In this document: one piece after another, positions 7,425-13,541 of the stretch
Numbering within the stretch: position 1 is the first letter of the stretch
Layout: each line of letters starts with the position of its first letter
Virus record (IMG/VR): IMGVR_UViG_3300029319_000146
Coordinates: 1 to 39,319 of that record
Direction: 5' to 3' (one strand)
DNA length: 39,319 bases
DNA from: a virus
Made by a program: the position numbers and the translations under genes
Notes under the pieces: model-generated
Database searches by the model: none
The model's input: only the letters and a program-made list of their open reading frames with translations
What the model was told of the DNA's origin: nothing

Positions 7425-7468
7425 AAAAAAAGTTGCGGCGGGCTAGCCCCGTCGTCTCGCCGCCCGCC
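7425..7468 (-). terminator. Rho-independent terminator inside the early operon
   Basis: On the minus strand, a 7-bp GC stem (GGCGGGC/GCCCGCC, arms 7462-7468 and 7437-7443) with an 18-base loop, followed after 5 bases by seven T (7425-7431). It separates the DUF7178-like gene from the DUF932-like gene. Confidence 0.65.
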
Positions 7469-7537
7469 TGACCAGCCCGCAAGTCCGCCCCGCCCCAGAA
7501 CGCGCCGAGCAGAAACCATTAGCCAGTCCCCAAAATA

Positions 7538-7590
7538 TTTAGCGTCGCCAGTTTGTCACGCGTACGTTTTAGCGTCGCCGGTTTGTCACG
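7538..7590. repeat. two 23-bp direct repeats flanking a GTACGTTTT motif
   Basis: TTTAGCGTCGCCAGTTTGTC then ACG (7538-7560) recurs with one change (G for A) at 7568-7590, a 30-bp period. The start of the second copy overlaps GTACGTTTTA at 7562-7571, tying this site to the repeats at 4950-5005. The second copy overlaps the end of the DUF7178-like gene. Confidence 0.75.
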
Positions 7591-8203
7591 TTATGCCGTG
7601 CCGGTCGCGCCATACGCGCCAAGTGATCGCCTGTAGTTGGTAGGGCATGAGGCCGAGCCGTTCTGCGGCGGCTTCATATGCAGCCTGCAAAGCGCGGTAT
7701 TCTTTCTTTCCGATGTTTGTTCGGTCGTCAGTGAGACCGACGCGCTCACCATAGGCGATGTTTCGTGCGTGGCCGTCGATTGTCACGTTGAACTCGCCCA
7801 TGATATCCATAAAGAAGGACGTGATTTTCTGACCTTTCAGCATACGTTTTGCGCCGTCGTAGTCCGGACGCGCCGCCAAGATGTCCCAAGCCTTTTGTTT
7901 CATGGCGTTATAGGTCGAGACTTTCACCGACAAGAGACCGTCGCCGCTGATAAACGCGCCGATCAAAGCGTCGGCGTTCACGACATTGCGTGACCATTTG
8001 TTGTTAGGTGAAAGCGCGGCGATGACTGCCGCCACAATATAGACCGGCACGTCATATTTTAACGCGATAAGATATGCTGCCTTTTGTGCGTTGTCATACC
8101 ACAACAAGCCTTCTGCGTGTTGTGTTTCGTCGGCGTCACGGTAAACACAAGTGATATTATATATCATGCGTTCGTGGTCGAATTGCGTGGCTTTTACCGT
8201 CAT
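7586..8203 (-). CDS. DUF7178-like phage protein
   Basis: 205 residues from ATG 8203, which overlaps the upstream stop as ATGA. The open frame extends upstream but the overlap supports this start. The pattern GLLWYDNAQKAAYLIALKY, then VAAVIAALSPNNKWSRNVVN, FMDIMGEFNVTIDGHARNIA and LQAITWRVWRDRHG is that of a phage family labelled DUF7178. The function is unknown to me. The ordered ALSP, IDGHA and ITW blocks suggest an enzyme or a fold related to helix-hairpin-helix glycosylases, but that is only an impression. Confidence 0.7.
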   Translation of the reverse strand: MTVKATQFDHERMIYNITCVYRDADETQHAEGLLWYDNAQKAAYLIALKYDVPVYIVAAVIAALSPNNKWSRNVVNADALIGAFISGDGLLSVKVSTYNAMKQKAWDILAARPDYDGAKRMLKGQKITSFFMDIMGEFNVTIDGHARNIAYGERVGLTDDRTNIGKKEYRALQAAYEAAAERLGLMPYQLQAITWRVWRDRHGIT

Positions 8204-8442
8204 ACGAACACCGCCCCGCCATATATCATGGCCGTGACTGGCGCGTCGGTTTCGATCCATACACGCGCGCCACACGAAAGCGGCTTATCTGGTGAGTAAA
8301 CAACGGACGACGGGCCATCGATCTCTACGCGCTCGGCATAGATATTGCGGTCGTACGTTTTAACAGTGATTGCCGGGTCGTTCGTGCCATTCTTTTTGTT
8401 GGCGCGGATGACGTGCTGGTTGATATGTATTCTTTTCTTCAT
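8200..8442 (-). CDS. small conserved phage protein (beta-rich)
   Basis: 80 residues, starting MKKRIHINQHVIRANKKNG, with AAAGGAACTG upstream of the ATG. ITVKTYDRNIYAERVEIDG and YSPDKPLSCGARVWIETDA form a pattern I associate with a widespread but unnamed small phage protein. Probably beta-rich; no catalytic motif. The stop overlaps the start of the DUF7178-like gene. Confidence 0.75.
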   Translation of the reverse strand: MKKRIHINQHVIRANKKNGTNDPAITVKTYDRNIYAERVEIDGPSSVVYSPDKPLSCGARVWIETDAPVTAMIYGGAVFV

Positions 8443-8477
8443 AGCAGTTCCTTTCGTTAGAAAACGATGCCGAAAAC

Positions 8478-8714
8478 TTACGGGTAATATCCGCCCCGGT
8501 CAAGCGGTTTAATTTTCTCGCCCTGTTCCCGGAGCCAGCATGACGGACAACGAAGCTGTCCGCCATCTCTGATCATGGCCGGTTCGCCGCACACATCGCA
8601 CGGGTACTCACGTGATAGTGTCGTGCGTTTGTCATTTGTCAAGGTTCGGCGTTTGTCATTTGTCACCGATTTGTCAGCCAATGTCGTCAGGCTCCCCCGG
8701 TTCGGCGTGATCAT
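8478..8714 (-). CDS. zinc-ribbon protein with TNDKR repeat
   Basis: 78 residues. Residues 38-61 hold two CxxC knuckles, YPCDVCGEPAMIRDGG and LRCPSCWLREQG, a zinc ribbon. The N-terminus has a short internal repeat, TNDKRRTL then TNDKRTTL. The gene overlaps the end of the upstream gene by 41 bases. A shorter form starting from GTG at 8666 is possible and would remove the overlap; neither start has a strong ribosome site. Function unknown. Confidence 0.6.
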   Translation of the reverse strand: MITPNRGSLTTLADKSVTNDKRRTLTNDKRTTLSREYPCDVCGEPAMIRDGGQLRCPSCWLREQGEKIKPLDRGGYYP

Positions 8715-8844
8715 ACTGCCACTTCAATTGCAGTTCGTCGTAATATTCAGCCACTGTCTCACCGTGCTTGTCGATGAATTCTTGGCGCGTCATATACGAT
8801 GCGTCTTCTTCCATCTCAATTACCCAGTCTTTTACCTTACCCAT
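8674..8844 (-). CDS. 56-residue acidic small phage protein
   Basis: Encodes MGKVKDWVIEMEEDASYMTR then QEFIDKHGETVAEYYDELQL and a Gly/Pro/Asp tail. The start overlaps the upstream stop by 8 bases (ATGGGTAA). Similar short proteins with MGKVKDW..EMEEDA..M.R.EF...HG occur in many alphaproteobacterial phages as far as I recall; no function is known. Confidence 0.75.
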   Translation of the reverse strand: MGKVKDWVIEMEEDASYMTRQEFIDKHGETVAEYYDELQLKWQYDHAEPGEPDDIG

Positions 8845-9139
8845 CGCGTGTCCCTACCTTTCTTTCGTAGCGTTCGATGTCACCGATTGCGTCATCTATT
8901 TTGCCATAGATATGGTCGATGTCTGTGTCAAGCACTTCGATGTCTTCTAAGGCGTGCTTTGCCTGTGTGAGAAAGGCACGGATCACCGTCGTCTGCGTTA
9001 TCTTTGCGCGTAACAATTCACCGTCACCGTCACAGCCGTCGCACTGCATCCACTTCTCAATATCCCCGTACCATATGTACGAAATTTTGCCGTAGCCACC
9101 ACAGTGCCAGCAGTGACAAGATTCGACATGATTTTCCAT
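8837..9139 (-). CDS. DnaJ-type zinc-finger protein with coiled coil
   Basis: 100 residues from ATG 9139, with GGAAAGGA about 12 bases upstream. Residues 7-43 hold two knuckles, CHCWHCGGYGK and MQCDGCDGDGEL, like the CxxCxGxG repeats of DnaJ. Residues 55-95 are a charged helix, probably coiled coil. It lacks a J domain, so it is not a co-chaperone as such; binding to protein or nucleic acid is likely. The same zinc motif occurs as an insertion in this phage's DNA polymerase. Confidence 0.75.
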   Translation of the reverse strand: MENHVESCHCWHCGGYGKISYIWYGDIEKWMQCDGCDGDGELLRAKITQTTVIRAFLTQAKHALEDIEVLDTDIDHIYGKIDDAIGDIERYERKVGTRDG

Positions 9140-9285
9140 CAGCAGTAAATCCTTTCCATGATGCCATTGACCGCGTGGAACATCATCCAGCCCAAGAAGG
9201 CCCAGCAGCACACAAGCAGAAATATTTCAATGTCATCGTGCGTGAGGTAGTATTCCACAGCCTTGTCCCATAGCTTACTTATCAT
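9139..9285 (-). CDS. 48-residue membrane micro-protein
   Basis: Encodes MISKLWDKAVEYYLTHDDIE then IFLLVCCWAFLGWMMFHAVN and a short tail ending YC. One transmembrane helix from about residue 19 to 38. The start overlaps the upstream gene end (ATGATAAGTAA) and its stop overlaps the next ATG (TGATG), so it sits in a chain of coupled genes. Function unknown. Confidence 0.6.
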   Translation of the reverse strand: MISKLWDKAVEYYLTHDDIEIFLLVCCWAFLGWMMFHAVNGIMERIYC

Positions 9286-9379
9286 CACTGTCCTCGTAAC
9301 CTTCGTTGAAATATTCTTCCCATGTTTGTTCAGACAAGAACCAGTCCATTTCGTTGTCTATTTCTTCGTCTTCATTCAT
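9275..9379 (-). CDS. 34-residue very acidic micro-protein
   Basis: Encodes MNEDEEIDNEMDWFLSEQTW then EEYFNEGYEDSDDK. About half of the residues are Asp or Glu. The start overlaps the stop of the upstream membrane gene by 8 bases (ATGAATGA), and its stop overlaps the start of the next gene. A short, highly acidic early protein could act as a DNA mimic or inhibitor, but nothing here proves it. Confidence 0.55.
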   Translation of the reverse strand: MNEDEEIDNEMDWFLSEQTWEEYFNEGYEDSDDK

Positions 9380-9653
9380 GCTCACCCCCATTGCCTCGTC
9401 CCAAGCCACCAAAATACTGCGGCTTACGTTTTGCCGTTTCGAACACACCAAGCGTGATGAACACACCGGCTAACAAGATTGCGTGAACAAGCGCACTGAT
9501 GCCGAACACGACAATCGATCCCATCCAGAACGAAAACACGATGCACCACATCCACGCAAGAACTTGCATAATCATGTGACGGGTATTCACGTCGGGGATG
9601 TTGGACAGCGGGTTCTTTGCGCTGTCCATCACCAGTTGATAAAGTCTAGCCAT
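9372..9653 (-). CDS. two-helix membrane protein
   Basis: 93 residues with a clear AAGGAG 8 bases before the ATG. Two hydrophobic helices, about residues 29-50 (VLAWMWCIVFSFWMGSIVVF) and 52-70 (ALVHAILLAGVFITLGVF), then a polar Gly-rich tail. It follows directly after a terminator and a candidate promoter, so it may begin a separate sub-operon. Holin is conceivable from the topology, but the early position argues against a lysis role. Confidence 0.65.
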   Translation of the reverse strand: MARLYQLVMDSAKNPLSNIPDVNTRHMIMQVLAWMWCIVFSFWMGSIVVFGISALVHAILLAGVFITLGVFETAKRKPQYFGGLGRGNGGEHE

Positions 9654-9681
9654 GTGTCGATCTCCTTTTTAAGATACATAA

Positions 9682-9710
9682 CCCATACCGGTAACAAACA
9701 TACCTGTCAA
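9682..9710 (-). promoter_or_regulatory. candidate promoter after internal terminator
   Basis: On the minus strand, TTGACA (9705-9710), 17 bases, TATGGG (9682-9687), immediately after the terminator T-run and 29 bases before the start of the membrane gene at 9653. The -35 box is perfect; the -10 box is weak. Confidence 0.35.
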
Positions 9711-9747
9711 ACAAAAAAGAACAGGGCCAGCATTTCTGCCAGCCCTG
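9711..9747 (-). terminator. Rho-independent terminator in the early operon
   Basis: On the minus strand an 11-bp stem CAGGGCTGGCA/TGCTGGCCCTG containing two G-U pairs (9722-9747), followed by a T-rich run (9712-9718). It ends the first four genes of the leftward early operon. Confidence 0.75.
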
Positions 9748-9769
9748 CCTCAACTTTCACAACGGAGTT

Positions 9770-9810
9770 ACCGTACGAGGAAAAGGAACCGCTAGGAAAC
9801 CTCGTACGGT
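9770..9810. repeat. 11-bp perfect inverted repeat at gene end
   Basis: ACCGTACGAGG (9770-9780) and CCTCGTACGGT (9800-9810) are exact reverse complements around a 19-base centre. The right arm lies in the last codons of the gene ending at 9792. It could form a large hairpin just before the terminator or bind a dimeric protein. Confidence 0.65.
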
Positions 9811-10061
9811 ATACACAGCTTTAGCACTACCGTTTTGTGCTTGTCAAGCCATCTTTCGCACTCGGCTTCATTTCGTCCGACGAACAACGCAACCCAACGT
9901 GGGTAGTCGATGCACTGCTTTGACTTGACTGCGTTTCGGTTTGTCTCCCCGATCCTGACGGACGAAACCGGAGCGACAACTTCATGTCGGTTATCTTTCG
10001 ATACGACGTGCGGTACGAGGTCATTGCCTTTTCGATCTCTCGGTAGCTTAATCTTTCTCAC
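9792..10061 (-). CDS. early protein of unknown function
   Basis: 89 residues, start GTG at 10061 with GAGGAG 7 bases upstream inside the preceding gene. It begins MRKIKLPRDRKGNDLVPHVV and contains WVALFVGRNEAECERWLDKH. No known domain recognised. Mixed alpha/beta character, one Cys pair not in a motif. It overlaps the upstream gene by 14 bases. Confidence 0.65.
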   Translation of the reverse strand: MRKIKLPRDRKGNDLVPHVVSKDNRHEVVAPVSSVRIGETNRNAVKSKQCIDYPRWVALFVGRNEAECERWLDKHKTVVLKLCIPYEVS

Positions 10062-10251
10062 TTGTTAGCTCCTCTACCCTGATGCACAAGGCTTCCTTGT
10101 TTATAGGCATCTCGTCCCAGAACTCTTGTGTCGACGCAAAGTGACACTCTGCTATCGTGTCGTACGATCCGATAGGTTCAAAGTCAAAGTCGTCACTGTT
10201 ATACGCCGTCACCAGAAGAAGAACCCACACCACCTTCGTAGTCATCATCAT
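10048..10251 (-). CDS. small exported or membrane-anchored protein, paralogue of the 4.5-kb gene
   Basis: About 67 residues from ATG 10251, behind GGAGG with a 6-base spacer. It opens with a hydrophobic segment, TTKVVWVLLLVTAY, typical of a signal or anchor, then DFEPIGSYDTIAECHF and a second Cys near the end (ALCIRVEEL). The order hydrophobic start, G.Y.T...C, final CI matches the late gene at 4524-4718. It overlaps the ribbon-helix-helix gene by 53 bases in another frame. Function unknown. Confidence 0.6.
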   Translation of the reverse strand: MMMTTKVVWVLLLVTAYNSDDFDFEPIGSYDTIAECHFASTQEFWDEMPINKEALCIRVEELTSEKD

Positions 10252-10426
10252 CAAGTGCCTCCAAGTAAATCTCTATGCCTTCACGGATCAAGTCACCAAC
10301 AGATACCTGTGTGATACTCTTGGAGTGTAGCCGTTCAGCATGTTTAGCCAGTTTGTCGTACATAGCTACAGAGATGAGCAAATTGTACGTTTTGGTAGGC
10401 TCATCAATCTTCGGTGGTCTTGGCAT
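10199..10426 (-). CDS. ribbon-helix-helix-like DNA-binding protein
   Basis: 75 residues with GAGG 6 bases before the ATG. Residues 12-56, TKTYNLLISVAMYDKLAKHA then SVGDLIREGIEIYLEAL, fit one beta-strand and two helices of an Arc/CopG-type repressor; an acidic and Gly/Ser tail follows. Such proteins bind as dimers to short palindromes. It is the second gene after the leftward promoter at 10578-10606 and could autoregulate it, which is inference. Confidence 0.65.
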   Translation of the reverse strand: MPRPPKIDEPTKTYNLLISVAMYDKLAKHAERLHSKSITQVSVGDLIREGIEIYLEALDDDDYEGGVGSSSGDGV

Positions 10427-10547
10427 CGCGTACCTCTTTTGTCAATCGTTTGTCTTCTTTGATCTTACGTTTGTCAGGTACAACCCGCTTACCATACTTA
10501 GGTAACTCTTTAGCTATAGGATTTATCTTTTTGATTTTATTCATCAT
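10404..10547 (-). CDS. 47-residue basic NPIAK-type phage protein
   Basis: First gene of the leftward early operon. It encodes MMNKIKKINPIAKELPKYGK followed by RVVPDKRKIKEDKRLTKEV and a short tail; a start one codon later (10544) is equally possible. The NPIAK...(K)Y.(K)RVV.DK(R)K pattern recurs in small proteins of many tailed phages. Its stop overlaps the next gene by 23 bases. It is strongly basic; function unknown. Confidence 0.75.
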   Translation of the reverse strand: MMNKIKKINPIAKELPKYGKRVVPDKRKIKEDKRLTKEVRDAKTTED

Positions 10548-10577
10548 AGATATGCCCTAAAGGGTATGGTAATAAGA

Positions 10578-10606
10578 AAAGTAGATATCGTATCTGACCT
10601 TGTCAA
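10578..10606 (-). promoter_or_regulatory. leftward early promoter
   Basis: On the minus strand, TTGACA (10601-10606), 17 bases, TACTTT (10578-10583). The start point would lie about 25 bases upstream of the first early gene. The -35 box is perfect and the -10 box moderate. Confidence 0.55.
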
Positions 10607-10620
10607 GAGATTTTTTGTGG

Positions 10621-10649
10621 TTGACGAGGTTATCGGTGTCGGTTACTTT
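10621..10649 (+). promoter_or_regulatory. candidate rightward promoter, possibly leaderless
   Basis: On the plus strand, TTGACG (10621-10626), 17 bases, TACTTT (10644-10649). The expected start point, 7-8 bases downstream, falls at the primase ATG (10657), which has no ribosome site of its own. It is back to back with the leftward promoter, the -35 boxes 14 bases apart. Confidence 0.4.
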
Positions 10650-10656
10650 CGTCGCC

Positions 10657-11463
10657 ATGAAATCACCAGCGTGGCTAAAAACGCACGTCGAGGGACTCGA
10701 CATCGTACCGAACACCAAGTACCGCTCCGACTGTCCGGTATGTGCCAAGAAGAATACCTTCTCGGTTGTGGACAACGGGTTGCAGCGGATGTGGTTCTGC
10801 TTTCATGCGGACTGCAACGTGTCTGGTCGAACAGGTGTTACTCTCTCTCGTATGTCAGCGTCAACCGTGTTCGAGCGGTCGGCGGCTGTGGCACCGCCTT
10901 CCCGTACTAGTAACACTTACGAGATACCCGACACGTTCGTCAGCGTGTCTCGTCGTGTCGAAGCGGAGTCGTACTTGCGTAAATATAACGCATACGACGC
11001 ATATTTGTCAGGTTCTGCCGACATCCGGTACGACGTGCGGATGAATCGTGTGGTGTTTTTAGTCAAAGATGGTAAACGAGTAGTGGATGCAGCAGGGAGA
11101 GCTTTAGATGGACGTGGGCCTAAGTGGTATCGTTATGGAAACAGTAATTTACCTTTTGTTTGTGGTGGAGACGGTGGTGTGGCCGTTCTTGTTGAAGATT
11201 GCGTTTCTGCTTGCGCTGTTTGTGACAGCACAACGGGTGTGGCCCTCTTAGGAACTAATCTTCTTCCTCGACACGTTGAAGTATTGAAACAATATGACCG
11301 TGTGTTCGTGGCTCTCGACAAAGACGCTACCGACAAGGCGATCAGTATGGTACGAACGCTCTACTCGCACGTGCCGACACGCCTCATGGTGCTACACACA
11401 GACTTGAAGAACATGGAAAAGGACGAACGGAATGACTTCTTACGATCCCATATCAATCGATAA
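10657..11463 (+). CDS. DNA primase (zinc-binding plus TOPRIM)
   Basis: 268 residues from ATG 10657. Residues 23-55 form a zinc-binding domain: CPVCAKKNTFSVVDNG then WFCFHADCNVSG. The centre and C-terminal part hold a TOPRIM fold, with the Glu motif VLVEDCVSACAV and the Asp motif VFVALDKDATDKA. It makes RNA primers for lagging-strand synthesis and pairs with the helicase encoded next, whose start it overlaps by 32 bases; in T7 the two are one protein. An upstream GTG at 10636, with GAGG 6 bases before it, would add seven residues. The choice depends on whether the promoter at 10621-10649 is real. Confidence 0.85.
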   Translation: MKSPAWLKTHVEGLDIVPNTKYRSDCPVCAKKNTFSVVDNGLQRMWFCFHADCNVSGRTGVTLSRMSASTVFERSAAVAPPSRTSNTYEIPDTFVSVSRRVEAESYLRKYNAYDAYLSGSADIRYDVRMNRVVFLVKDGKRVVDAAGRALDGRGPKWYRYGNSNLPFVCGGDGGVAVLVEDCVSACAVCDSTTGVALLGTNLLPRHVEVLKQYDRVFVALDKDATDKAISMVRTLYSHVPTRLMVLHTDLKNMEKDERNDFLRSHINR

Positions 11464-12661
11464 ACAGGTACTCGGGTTCGTACTCGATAACGACTTCTTT
11501 TCGAAGGTGTCGAACATCGTGACACGAGACATGTTTACCGGGGAGATGCGTGATGTATTCGATGTAATTTCATACGCACACACGCAATATGGTACGTCTG
11601 TGAACGTACGTGAACTAGGTGCGTTGTTTAACGACCGCAATCCTGCGATGCCGGACTCCACGCGAGAGAAGGCACAGGAGTTAATCGCGGAACTCGAAGC
11701 GGGTACGTCTGACAAGCACGACCTCTACCTCGACTTGGTGAACAACTTTTGGTTGCGTGACCGTGCGCGTCAGATTGGGGAGAAGGCTATCGAAATCTTC
11801 ACAGGCGAAAGCGAAGACTTTGGTGGCTTGCGTCAATTAATTGACGTTGTAGAGGATGGTCGGATTTCTGACAAGACCACGTATCGGATTGTTGACACTG
11901 ACTTTGACACGCTTTTAGAAGACAATACTGGAGAGCCTGACTTTCCTTTTGAGTTCGACCTGATCCGGGAACACGTACCCGGCTTGGATCGGGGTAACTT
12001 GGGTATCTTGTTTGCGCGTCCGGAAGTGGGCAAGACCACGTTTTGTTCGTTCCTTGCCGCCTCGTACATACGACAGGGGTTCAAAGTTGTTTACTGGGCG
12101 AACGAGGAACCGGCGGAGAAGATCATGCTGCGTATCATTCAGTCCTTCTTTGGTAAGTCGAAAGACGAGATGGTGTCAGACAAGGCGCACCTGATGATGC
12201 GGTACGTCTCTGAGATCAAGCCATACTTGACGATCATCGACGCCATTGGTACGTCTGTCGAGGAAGCCAACGACTACGCCAAGCTCAACAGTCCGGACGT
12301 GATGTTCATGGATCAGCTAGACAAGTTCCGCATCGGCGGCGAATACAATCGGGGTGACGAGCGCCTCAAGGAGACGTATGTCCTTGCGCGTGAGATTGCC
12401 AAGCGTAACCGCTGCCTCGTGTGGGCCGTTAGTCAAGCTAGCTACGAGGCGCACGACCGACAGTTCATTGACTACTCTATGCTCGACAACTCTCGTACCG
12501 GCAAGGCTGGTGAGGCTGACATCATCATCGGCATCGGCAAAACCGGAGCGAGTGACGTGACGAACACGGTACGCCACATCTGCATCTCGAAGAACAAGAT
12601 CAACGGTTATCACGATATGATCCATGCAAACATCGACGTGCATCGGGGAGTATATTACTGA
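11432..12661 (+). CDS. DnaB-like replicative helicase
   Basis: 409 residues. An N-terminal DnaB-type helical domain (SIDKQVLGFVLDNDFFSKVS, residues 6-100) is followed by a RecA-like motor. Walker A is FARPEVGKTTF around Lys201, with Ala in place of the usual first Gly; Walker B is DVMFMDQLDKF. The last block contains DNSRTGKAGEADIIIGIGK, as in helicases of the SF4 family. It unwinds DNA ahead of the polymerase. The start overlaps the primase and the stop overlaps the next start as TGATG, so the replication genes are translated as a coupled set. Confidence 0.9.
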   Translation: MTSYDPISIDKQVLGFVLDNDFFSKVSNIVTRDMFTGEMRDVFDVISYAHTQYGTSVNVRELGALFNDRNPAMPDSTREKAQELIAELEAGTSDKHDLYLDLVNNFWLRDRARQIGEKAIEIFTGESEDFGGLRQLIDVVEDGRISDKTTYRIVDTDFDTLLEDNTGEPDFPFEFDLIREHVPGLDRGNLGILFARPEVGKTTFCSFLAASYIRQGFKVVYWANEEPAEKIMLRIIQSFFGKSKDEMVSDKAHLMMRYVSEIKPYLTIIDAIGTSVEEANDYAKLNSPDVMFMDQLDKFRIGGEYNRGDERLKETYVLAREIAKRNRCLVWAVSQASYEAHDRQFIDYSMLDNSRTGKAGEADIIIGIGKTGASDVTNTVRHICISKNKINGYHDMIHANIDVHRGVYY

Positions 12662-12963
12662 TGGCTAATACTAACAGAATAGGTGATATTACTGAACTCG
12701 ACATATGTCACTACTTCTTGGAACACGGTTTCGAAGTTTTCAGAAATGTGGCGTCGAGTGGACCTGTTGACTTCGTTACCTTAGACGTAAACACGGGTGA
12801 GATAACTTTGTATGACAGTAAGACTGTAAATCCGTACTTGAATAAGGATGGTAAATACGTGCTTCACTTGACAAAATTAAGTGACGTTCAAAAACGCTTA
12901 GGTGTTATGCTTGTGGGTAAGTATGGCGATAGACTAATAACTGAATTGAAGACAGAGCTATGA
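12661..12963 (+). CDS. PD-(D/E)XK-like small nuclease
   Basis: 100 residues. The pattern GDITELDICHYFLEHGFEVF, then GPVDFVTLDVNTGEITLYDSKTV, fits a small PD-(D/E)XK nuclease: a helical Glu (about 12), the Asp of VDF, and Asp-X-Lys in YDSK. The third acidic position is Asp rather than Glu, seen in other members. Similar small proteins include archaeal-type Holliday junction resolvases and intron-associated nucleases, and the exact type is uncertain. It lies between helicase and polymerase exonuclease, overlapping both. Confidence 0.6.
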   Translation: MANTNRIGDITELDICHYFLEHGFEVFRNVASSGPVDFVTLDVNTGEITLYDSKTVNPYLNKDGKYVLHLTKLSDVQKRLGVMLVGKYGDRLITELKTEL

Positions 12964-13541
12964 ACGTACTCACTTTCGACGTAGAAACGACGCACGTGGA
13001 GAAGCCGAGCGGGGGCTACACACCTCTGCCGTACTTCGGTAATCGCTTGGTCTCTATCGGATACAAGTGGCTAGTCAGTAGCGTGGACTATGACTGCTAC
13101 TATCACTCAACACAGCCGCCGACTTCAAATGCGTTCACAAAATTTCAAGCTGCCTTGAACCACGCTGACGTACTCGTAGGTCAGAACATCAAGTTCGACT
13201 TGCAGTGGATACGTGAGTGTGGCTTTACTTACGACGGAGATATCTATGATACGATGGTTGCTGAATACATTCTTTCGAAGGCACGGCGTTGGCCTCTCGG
13301 ACTTGCTGCTCTTGCAAGGAAGTATGGTGTCACCCAAAAAGAGACTGACCTTATTGCGCCGTATCTTGAGGCGGGTAAGACCTTCTACGACATCCCGTGG
13401 GAGATCGTACGAGAGTATGGAGTAGCTGACGTAAAGGCTACGGAAGAGATCACACTGAAACAGCTAGACGCCTTTGGCGTAACATTCGAGGAGTTGTTCG
13501 ATGGAAAAGGGACTCGTACCCACACTAAAACTTTCGCTTGA
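12960..13541 (+). CDS. 3'-5' proofreading exonuclease of the split DNA polymerase
   Basis: 193 residues, DEDD exonuclease as in the N-terminal part of family A polymerases. Exo I is LTFDVETTH (Asp7, Glu9), Exo II is LVGQNIKFDLQWI, and Exo III is YGVADVKATEEI. It removes misincorporated bases. The polymerase domain is a separate gene in the next frame, overlapping by 41 bases and with its own GAGGAG ribosome site inside this gene. The exonuclease is therefore a genuine stand-alone protein rather than part of a frameshifted fusion, though the two very likely associate. Confidence 0.85.
   Translation: MNVLTFDVETTHVEKPSGGYTPLPYFGNRLVSIGYKWLVSSVDYDCYYHSTQPPTSNAFTKFQAALNHADVLVGQNIKFDLQWIRECGFTYDGDIYDTMVAEYILSKARRWPLGLAALARKYGVTQKETDLIAPYLEAGKTFYDIPWEIVREYGVADVKATEEITLKQLDAFGVTFEELFDGKGTRTHTKTFA

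Noticed and set aside
8610-8690. Repeated TTTGTCA blocks as regulatory repeats
   Set aside because: They lie within the zinc-ribbon gene and code its TNDKR repeat; a coding explanation is enough.
9372-9653. Two-helix membrane protein as holin
   Set aside because: Early operon position and no neighbouring lysis gene; topology alone is not enough.
10500-10640. tRNA or other structured RNA in the divergent promoter region
   Set aside because: No cloverleaf arms or conserved T-loop sequence; the promoters and short early gene account for the stretch.
13501-13541. Programmed frameshift or sequencing error joining exonuclease and polymerase
   Set aside because: The polymerase has its own ATG with GAGGAG at ideal spacing, and no slippery sequence was noticed in the overlap.
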